Source of the DNA: an uncultured Bacilli bacterium | GTDB taxonomy: Bacteria; Bacillota_I; Bacilli_A; RF39; UBA660 | Assembly: GCA_947630435.1 (NCBI GenBank) | Contig: CANRHO010000006.1 | Span: 1 to 17,757, forward strand | Direction of reading: 5' to 3' | Length of the DNA stretch: 17,757 nucleotides | Shown: positions 12,509 to 17,757 of the stretch, one piece after another | Numbering within the stretch: position 1 is the first letter of the stretch | Layout: each line of letters opens with the position of its first letter | The notes under the pieces: model-generated | Database searches by the model: none | What the model was told of the DNA's origin: nothing | Seen by the model: only the letters and a program-made list of their open reading frames with translations | Translations under genes and position numbers: made by a program

Positions 12509-13607
12509 CTTCTAAATTAGTATCTTCTATTTTTATTTTACCATTAGCAACTTCTTCTAATACCTTTTTAATTCCTTCACATGAATATCTTTTTTCCATT
12601 TCTGATATGTCTTTTTTTAGAATATCTAATTTGTATTTTTTTAATTTTTCAATTAAACAACTTAAATCCTTAAATTCTATCTTATTATCTACCTTTTTGG
12701 TTACGGCGTTAAAAAATTTTTCATTTGATAAATAATTAATAAATAATCCTATAAAATACATTAATGATTCATCATTAAAAGCATTATATAATTCTGTATT
12801 TTGATCTGTCATGTTTAAAACTAGATTCAAATATTTATTCGTAAACCAATATCTAGAATTTTCTAATTTTAAAAATACTTTAGCTACGTTATTATCCTTT
12901 ACCTTGAGCTTTCTATTATTTTCTATAAATTTTTTAATATTATTGTACATTTCATATTCATCCATTGATAAAAACCAATTTTCGTTTTCAATAATAATGT
13001 TATTTGTTTCAATAATCCTCAAAATAGTATCATATTTATTAATTGCAATTACTCCCTCTAATCCATTTTCTTTATAAACCATTGTTAACATCTCAAACTC
13101 CTTTAAACACGTCTTAAATAAAACACCAAGGTTTTTGGATTTAGACATTAATCCTTTATAATTAAATGAGTGTATTTTAAATATGTTTAATAATGTTTCA
13201 TCTTCTGTATATACTTTTTTTATTTTATCATTAAATATTTGGGCGAAAGAGCTGGTAAAAAAATCATCTTTCATTTCGTTTAAAAAAATTGCTGAAATAT
13301 AATCGTTAACGTTTGAATATTCTGGTAAATATTTTTTACTTATTAAATTCATTTTATAAGCTTGTTTATAATCGCTTTCAAGCTTTCTTCTTGCCTCACC
13401 ATCCAAACTAGCAAAATTGTTAAAATTCTCTAACTCTACACTTGATAAATCTTTATATCTACTAAAATAATCTTCACATATTTTTTCTAAATTCAAAATA
13501 TTGCGCATTCCATTAAAAAGTTCTGATGGAATGTAATTAGGATTTTGTTTTTTGTTTATTTCATAAACAACATCAAATAATCGTAATAATAAATCATTAT
13601 AAGTCAT
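12492..13607 (-). CDS. Unrecognised 371-aa helical, Lys-rich cytoplasmic protein
   Basis: I do not recognise a family. The protein begins MTYNDLLLRLFDVVYEINKK and is predicted mostly helical, with many K/E/N residues, no membrane segment, no signal peptide and no motif of a known enzyme. Segments such as ENSRYWFTNKYLNLVLNM (about 250-267) and the C-terminal IEKLKKYKLDILKKDISEMEKRY suggest a helical-repeat fold ending in a coiled coil; the last residues are very basic/acidic (NLEEKKKL). The gene is real: AGGAG eight bases before the ATG, a TTGATT-17-TATAAT promoter, and a terminator at the stop. It is the only gene here ending in TGA, followed directly by TAA. It is divergent from RNase J, with overlapping promoters, and upstream of ftsY. 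Confidence 0.87.
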   Translation of the reverse strand: MTYNDLLLRLFDVVYEINKKQNPNYIPSELFNGMRNILNLEKICEDYFSRYKDLSSVELENFNNFASLDGEARRKLESDYKQAYKMNLISKKYLPEYSNVNDYISAIFLNEMKDDFFTSSFAQIFNDKIKKVYTEDETLLNIFKIHSFNYKGLMSKSKNLGVLFKTCLKEFEMLTMVYKENGLEGVIAINKYDTILRIIETNNIIIENENWFLSMDEYEMYNNIKKFIENNRKLKVKDNNVAKVFLKLENSRYWFTNKYLNLVLNMTDQNTELYNAFNDESLMYFIGLFINYLSNEKFFNAVTKKVDNKIEFKDLSCLIEKLKKYKLDILKKDISEMEKRYSCEGIKKVLEEVANGKIKIEDTNLEEKKKL

Positions 13608-13635
13608 TAATTAAGCTCCTTTTTTTATCGTTATT

Positions 13636-13664
13636 ATTATATCAAATGATAGACAAAAAATCAA
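13636..13664 (-). promoter_or_regulatory. Sigma-A promoter of the 371-aa gene
   Basis: On the minus strand TTGATT (13659-13664), a 17-base spacer and TATAAT (13636-13641) preceded by TTG at the extended position. It overlaps the opposite RNase J promoter. Confidence 0.7.
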
Positions 13665-13678
13665 AAAAATAGTATAAT
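13650..13678 (+). promoter_or_regulatory. Sigma-A promoter of RNase J
   Basis: TAGACA (13650-13655), a 17-base spacer and consensus TATAAT (13673-13678). It overlaps the minus-strand promoter for 15 bases, so polymerase should not occupy both at once. Confidence 0.7.
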
Positions 13679-13733
13679 TAATCTTGTTAATTTTTCTTTA
13701 ATTATTATATAAGAAAGGAGTTTATAAATTTAA

Positions 13734-15413
13734 ATGAAAATTATAGATAATAATCGTGCGGAAACTTTAGTTGTTGCATTAGGAGGTTTGGGCGAAGTCG
13801 GAAAAAACATGTATGCAATAATGCACGATGATGAAATAATTGTTATTGATGCTGGTGTAATGTTTCCTAAAGACGATCTTATGGGAATTGATTACGTTAT
13901 TCCAGATTTCACTTTTTTGAAAAAAAACGAGGATAAAGTAAAAGCTTTATTTATAACGCACGGACATGAAGATCATATTGGTGCTATATCATTTTTACTA
14001 CAAACCGTAAATATTCCAGTTATATATGCACCTAATCAAGCATGTGGTTTGATTAAAAGAAAATTATTAGATAGAAATATAAGTTATGATAATTTAAAAG
14101 TTTATAATGAAAATACAGTTGTCAAATACAAACATTTTACTATTGAATTTTTTGCAACTACTCACTCTATTCCTGATTCTCATGGTATCATTATTAATAC
14201 ACCTAATGGAAAAATAGTTGAAACGGGAGATTTTAAATTTGATTTGACACCCATTGGCCCAATGAGTAATATTCATAAAATGTCAGATACTGGTAAATCA
14301 GGTGTTAAACTTTTAATGAGTGAATCAACGAATGCCTTATCACCAGGTTTTTCTGCAAGTGAATCAAAAGTTGAAGAAGAATTACAAGAAATATTTGAAA
14401 AGAAAAAAGGTAGAATAATAGTCGCTACGTTTGCATCTAATATATATAGGTTGAAACACATCGTTGAAACGTGTAAGAAAAATAACAGAAAAATTGCTTT
14501 ATTCGGAAGAAGTATGATTAACAACATAGAAATTTCAATTGAAGGAGGATATATAAAGGATGATAAAATCTTCATATCACCTGACGTTGCAAATACTTTG
14601 CCTCCAGAAGAGATTTGTCTATTATGCACCGGTTCTCAAGGAGAAGCATTAGCAGCTTTATCTAGAATTGCTAACGGAACACATAAACAAATAAAATTAA
14701 GACCAACCGATACGGTTATATTTTCATCTAACCCTATTCCCGGTAATAACGCGTCAGTATCAAAAACTATTAACGCGTTATACTTACAAGGGGTAGAAGT
14801 TTTCGTAAATAACCAAGAAAACGAAATACACACGTCAGGTCATGCAAACCAAGAAGAATTAAAACTTATGATAAGACTAATTGATCCAGAGTATTTTATG
14901 CCTATTCATGGTGAATATAGAATGCTAAAAGCTCATCAAGATTTAGCTATAGATTGTGATATTCCGAAGGAAAAAACATTTTTGTTAGCAAATGGTGATG
15001 TCTTAGCGCTAAGTAAAGATGGCGTTAGAAAAGCTGGAAACATTACCGCTGAAGATATATACGTAGATGGAAATCGAATCGGTGACATTGGAAACGTTGT
15101 AATTAAAGATCGTAAAATAATGGCTAATGATGGTATATTAGTTGCAATATGCAATATAAATATGCAAGAACATAAGTTACTAGGCAGAATTAATATAACA
15201 ACAAGAGGATTTATCTTAGTAAACGAAAATGAAGAATTATTAAAACAAATAGAAGATGTTGCAACAAATACCGTGATTAAAGAACTATCTAGTGCTATTG
15301 TTAATTATAATGATTTAAAGGGGCAAATAATCGCTGATCTTTTAACATTTGTATATGAAAAAACAGGTAGAAGACCTATTATTTTACCAGTTATATTAGA
15401 TGTTAAAAAATAA
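13734..15413 (+). CDS. rnj: Ribonuclease J
   Basis: A metallo-beta-lactamase/beta-CASP nuclease with 5'-3' exonuclease and endonuclease activity, central to mRNA decay and RNA maturation in Bacillota. The 559-residue protein has the metal site HGHEDH (76-81), H144, D166 (VETGDFKFD) and H392 (PIHGEYRML), each two residues beyond the B. subtilis RNase J1 positions. The beta-CASP insertion (~205-370) contains FASNIYRL, CTGSQGE and HTSGH, followed by the C-terminal domain with NITAEDIYVDG, RIGDIGNVVIKDRK and a final LLTFVYEKTGRRPIILPVI. All catalytic residues are present and length is normal. AGGAG is 13 bases before the ATG, a long spacing; no better start exists because family homology begins right there (ETLVVALGGLGEVGKNMY). 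Only one RNase J gene is in the window. Confidence 0.98.
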   Translation: MKIIDNNRAETLVVALGGLGEVGKNMYAIMHDDEIIVIDAGVMFPKDDLMGIDYVIPDFTFLKKNEDKVKALFITHGHEDHIGAISFLLQTVNIPVIYAPNQACGLIKRKLLDRNISYDNLKVYNENTVVKYKHFTIEFFATTHSIPDSHGIIINTPNGKIVETGDFKFDLTPIGPMSNIHKMSDTGKSGVKLLMSESTNALSPGFSASESKVEEELQEIFEKKKGRIIVATFASNIYRLKHIVETCKKNNRKIALFGRSMINNIEISIEGGYIKDDKIFISPDVANTLPPEEICLLCTGSQGEALAALSRIANGTHKQIKLRPTDTVIFSSNPIPGNNASVSKTINALYLQGVEVFVNNQENEIHTSGHANQEELKLMIRLIDPEYFMPIHGEYRMLKAHQDLAIDCDIPKEKTFLLANGDVLALSKDGVRKAGNITAEDIYVDGNRIGDIGNVVIKDRKIMANDGILVAICNINMQEHKLLGRINITTRGFILVNENEELLKQIEDVATNTVIKELSSAIVNYNDLKGQIIADLLTFVYEKTGRRPIILPVILDVKK

Positions 15414-15448
15414 GAAATAGAATATTAATTTTCTATTTCTTATTTTTT
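15405..15448. terminator. Bidirectional 18-bp terminator shared by rnj and pnp
   Basis: 15405-15422 and 15431-15448 pair perfectly over 18 bp around an 8-base loop, with A/T runs at both ends. The rnj stop (15411-15413) is in one arm and the pnp stop (15433-15435) in the other. Confidence 0.92.
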
Positions 15449-17598
15449 TTATCTTTTATTTTATCTTTAACCAAAACTTCTTTTCTTGATAAATTAAGTT
15501 TTCCATTTTTATAACCGGTTGCTTTTACAATTATATCATCACCAACCGAAACTATATCCGATGCTTTTTCAACTCTTTTATCAGATAATTGAGAAACGTG
15601 AACTAAACCATCACAACCTTCCCATAACTCTACAAAACAACCTAAATCATCAATTACTTTAACAACTTTACCAGTGTATATTTTTCCTATTTCAACTTCT
15701 TTTACCACGTTTTTAATCATTTGTGCAGTACGATCAATAATTTCTTGATCCGTATGATAAATAATTACTCTACCATCTTCTTCAATATCTACCTTAACGG
15801 CGTTCATATCGGTTACGGTATTTACGTTTGATGCTTCTAAAATTATCTTTGTAATCATCTCGCCACCCTTACCAATAACATCTTTAATTTTTAATGGATC
15901 AATAGTAAAAGTTAATGTCTTAGGAGCATATTTACTTACTTCTTTTCTTGGTTCTTTTATTTGTTTTGAAATAACTTTTAATATTTCAAGTCTTGCCTTT
16001 TTAGCTTGTGCCAAAGCTTCCTTTAATATATTCTTAGTTATACCCTTGATTTTAATATCCATTTGTAATGCACAAATACCATCTTTTGTTCCTGCTACCT
16101 TAAAGTCCATATCTCCTAAATGATCTTCCATTCCTTGAATATCAGTTAATATAGTATAATCATCTCCTGCTGTTATTAATCCCATTGCAATACCTGCAAC
16201 CGGTGCTTTAATAGGAACTCCTGCTGCCATAAGTGCCATGCATCCAGCACAAATAGAAGCTTGAGATGATGAACCATTACTTTCTAAAATTTCAGATACA
16301 ACCCTTATTGTGTAAGGAAATTCTTCTTCAGATGGGATAACTTGTAAAAGTGCCCTTTCTCCCAAAGCTCCATGTCCTATTTCTCTTCTTCCTGGAGCTC
16401 CATATCTACCTGTTTCACCAACGGAAAATTGCGGAAAATTATAGTGAAGCATAAATCTTTTTTCATCTTCCGGAGAAAGTCCATCAATTATTTGATGTTC
16501 TCCTAAAGCACCCAAAGTTACAACTGATAAACTTTGAGTTTGACCCCTTGTGAATAAAGCAGAACCATGGGTTCTAGGTAGTAAATCAATATCCGTTGAT
16601 AATGATCTTATTTCAGTCATTTTTCTTCCATCTACCCTTTTCTTTTCCTTAACCACAATATTTCTAAAAACTTCATATTCAACATCTGCTAAACAAAGTT
16701 TTACTTTGGTTATAAGCTCATTAAGTTCTTCTTTATCAAGATTTTCATTTTCGTTTTCATACATAGTAATGGTATCTTCTTTTACTTTATCAATCGCCTC
16801 ATATTGTTTAATTTTATCTTTAATACGCATAGCTTTATCAAATGGTTTTTTACAAAGATCATAAATTCTTTGTTTTAAATCATCGGATATTTCAAGAACC
16901 TCATATTCCATTTTTTCTTCGCCGACTTCTTTAATTATCTTTTGTTCAAATTTAACAAGTTCTTTTATAGCATCATGTCCAAACATTAAAGCTTCTAACA
17001 TATCATCTTCGTTTACTTCTTTAGCTCCTGCTTCTACCATGTTAATAGCATCTTTTGTTCCTGCAACAGTTAAATCAATATCGCTTTGTTCAAGTTCTTT
17101 AACGCTTGGATTAATTATAAATTTTCCATTAACCCTTCCAACTTTTACTCCTGCAATAGGTCCATTAAATGGCACCTTACTAATTGATGTAGCTAAACTA
17201 GATCCAAACATAGCCGTAAGTTCTGGCGAATAATCTGGATCAACAGATAATACTGTGTTTACAATTTGAACTTCATTTCTAAAATCACCTGGAAATAAAG
17301 GACGCATTGGTCTATCTATCATTCTAGCTGCTAAAGTAGCATTTTCAGTAGGCCTTCCTTCTCTTTTAATAAATCCACCTGGTATTTTACCTACAGAATA
17401 CAATTTTTCCTGATATAAAACCATAAGTGGGAAAAAATCTGATAAAACATTTGCGGTTTTGCTTACGCAAACAGTCGACAAAACAACCGTATCACCATAT
17501 CTTACCAACACTGCACCATGAGCTTGTTTTGCTAACTCTCCAATTTCAACCGTTAATTTTCTTCCTTTAAATTTTGTTTCAAATATTTTTTTATTCAT
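15433..17598 (-). CDS. pnp: Polynucleotide phosphorylase (PNPase)
   Basis: A trimeric 3'-5' exoribonuclease that degrades RNA using phosphate and can also add nucleotides. The 721-residue protein has a first RNase PH domain (1-~145), a helical domain (~150-310), a second RNase PH domain (~315-550) with FTRGQTQSL, SNGSSSQASICAGC (440-453) and the acidic site TDIQGMEDHLGDMDFK (D486, D492), a KH domain with GKGG (576-579), and an S1 domain (~637-707), ending in a Lys-rich tail KDKIKDKKNKK. All catalytic parts are intact. The ATG at 17598 fits the family start but has no adjacent Shine-Dalgarno; the AGGAG lies 53 bases upstream, separated by a hairpin (see 17611-17656). rpsO, the usual upstream neighbour, is not seen in the remaining sequence. 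It converges on rnj. Confidence 0.97.
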   Translation of the reverse strand: MNKKIFETKFKGRKLTVEIGELAKQAHGAVLVRYGDTVVLSTVCVSKTANVLSDFFPLMVLYQEKLYSVGKIPGGFIKREGRPTENATLAARMIDRPMRPLFPGDFRNEVQIVNTVLSVDPDYSPELTAMFGSSLATSISKVPFNGPIAGVKVGRVNGKFIINPSVKELEQSDIDLTVAGTKDAINMVEAGAKEVNEDDMLEALMFGHDAIKELVKFEQKIIKEVGEEKMEYEVLEISDDLKQRIYDLCKKPFDKAMRIKDKIKQYEAIDKVKEDTITMYENENENLDKEELNELITKVKLCLADVEYEVFRNIVVKEKKRVDGRKMTEIRSLSTDIDLLPRTHGSALFTRGQTQSLSVVTLGALGEHQIIDGLSPEDEKRFMLHYNFPQFSVGETGRYGAPGRREIGHGALGERALLQVIPSEEEFPYTIRVVSEILESNGSSSQASICAGCMALMAAGVPIKAPVAGIAMGLITAGDDYTILTDIQGMEDHLGDMDFKVAGTKDGICALQMDIKIKGITKNILKEALAQAKKARLEILKVISKQIKEPRKEVSKYAPKTLTFTIDPLKIKDVIGKGGEMITKIILEASNVNTVTDMNAVKVDIEEDGRVIIYHTDQEIIDRTAQMIKNVVKEVEIGKIYTGKVVKVIDDLGCFVELWEGCDGLVHVSQLSDKRVEKASDIVSVGDDIIVKATGYKNGKLNLSRKEVLVKDKIKDKKNKK

Positions 17599-17610
17599 TT
17601 TTACACGTAT

Positions 17611-17656
17611 AATCTAATTATGTGATTTTTTATTAATCACTATATTAGATTCTCCT
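17611..17656 (-). promoter_or_regulatory. pnp leader: Shine-Dalgarno followed by a hairpin before the start codon
   Basis: On the minus strand AGGAG (17652-17656) is followed at once by AATCTAAT (17644-17651), a 3-base internal loop, GTGATT (17635-17640), a 7-base loop, AATCAC (17622-17627), 3 bases and ATTAGATT (17611-17618). The 14 paired bases bring the Shine-Dalgarno to about 12 bases from the ATG. A GTG at 17640 with a short 8-codon frame ending at TAG 17614-17616 is also present. A role in pnp regulation is inference. Confidence 0.6.
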
Positions 17657-17698
17657 TTCTATAATATTTTTTTATTACATCTGAAATGAGATATAATA

Positions 17699-17757
17699 TT
17701 TAAGCACTGTGGATTTGTTCCTATTTTATTACGGCTTTGACTGGTTGGAGATGACAA
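17699..17757. other. Unassigned, less AT-rich segment at the right edge
   Basis: The last ~55 bases are about 41% G+C, clearly above the surrounding intergenic DNA, and follow a plus-strand TATAAT (17692-17697). Neither strand gives a recognisable protein: the plus strand has an open frame from about 17698 (VDLFLFYYGFDWLEMT), the minus strand has one of 32 codons ending at TAG 17659-17661 (ending SHFRCNKKIL). It may be the end of an RNA gene, a dispersed repeat or a coding sequence cut by the window. Confidence 0.3.

Noticed and set aside
14094..15154. Several minus-strand open frames opposite RNase J
   Set aside because: All are shadows of the conserved RNase J reading frame without start signals.
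180..17598. Possible use of the Mycoplasma code (TGA as tryptophan)
   Set aside because: All conserved genes are full length under the standard bacterial code and the tryptophans checked are TGG.
17733..17757. Similarity of TTACGGCTTTGACTGG to the 5' part of tmRNA (TTACGGATTCGACAGG in Bacillus)
   Set aside because: The preceding bases lack the G-rich acceptor strand required for tmRNA and the TTCGAC core is changed; with only 25 bases visible the match is most likely chance.
1..17757. CRISPR arrays, insertion sequences, prophage or defence genes
   Set aside because: No regularly spaced repeats, transposase motifs, integrase or restriction-type domains were seen on either strand.

Overview
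The window is AT-rich, tightly packed chromosomal DNA. It is best explained as a low-GC, spore-forming member of the Bacillota (class Bacilli or a related gut lineage near the ancestry of the Mollicutes). The evidence is a Bacilli-type core gene set (SufC, RNase J, PNPase, YlxM, RecX, short RpoZ, PrsA-like foldase), AGGAGG/GGTGAT-type ribosome binding sites, a CotD-like spore coat protein and a YjcZ-type tiny membrane protein. The standard bacterial code fits: the genes read through at full length and the tryptophans inspected are TGG. Of 19 complete stop codons I count 13 TAA, 5 TAG and one TGA, and that TGA is followed directly by TAA. No rRNA, tRNA, transposase or CRISPR array is visible.

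Layout, left to right. (1) 1-950, minus: the sufC ATPase overlapping the start of a probable sufD that runs off the left edge (Fe-S cluster assembly). (2) 1038-3601, minus: a two-gene operon of an M19-type dipeptidase and a beta-lactamase-fold serine hydrolase, with a 29-codon in-frame tail after the dipeptidase stop. (3) 3696-4094, plus: a HIT-family protein. (4) 4106-5497, minus: a membrane-anchored VanY-type D,D-carboxypeptidase, convergent with the HIT gene. (5) 5585-5837, minus: two tiny membrane-protein genes (47 and 27 codons) with a sporulation-like promoter. (6) 5974-7182, plus: a PrsA/SurA-type foldase. (7) 7323-9120, minus: recX, rpoZ and an unrecognised 244-aa gene. (8) 9185-9472, minus: the CotD-like gene. 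(9) 9561-12449, minus: the signal recognition particle set ftsY-ylxM-(66-aa membrane protein)-ffh. (10) 12492-13607, minus: an unrecognised 371-aa gene, divergent from (11) 13734-15413, plus: RNase J, which converges on (12) 15433-17598, minus: PNPase, whose leader contains a hairpin between the Shine-Dalgarno and the start codon. The last ~55 bases are less AT-rich and unassigned.

Functional themes: protein export and extracytoplasmic folding (SRP, its receptor, PrsA-like foldase); cell-wall peptide trimming (VanY-like enzyme, M19 dipeptidase, serine hydrolase); RNA turnover (RNase J and PNPase sharing one terminator); and sporulation (CotD-like and tiny proteins). Most of the sequence is ordinary core genome. 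The parts most worth a second look are the compact regulatory joints (terminators covering stop codons, promoters inside terminators, overlapping divergent promoters), the pnp leader hairpin, the perfect 23-bp inverted repeat at 5869-5891, the in-frame tail behind the dipeptidase, and the small or unrecognised membrane and soluble proteins. I did not find a clear new defence or mobile system.
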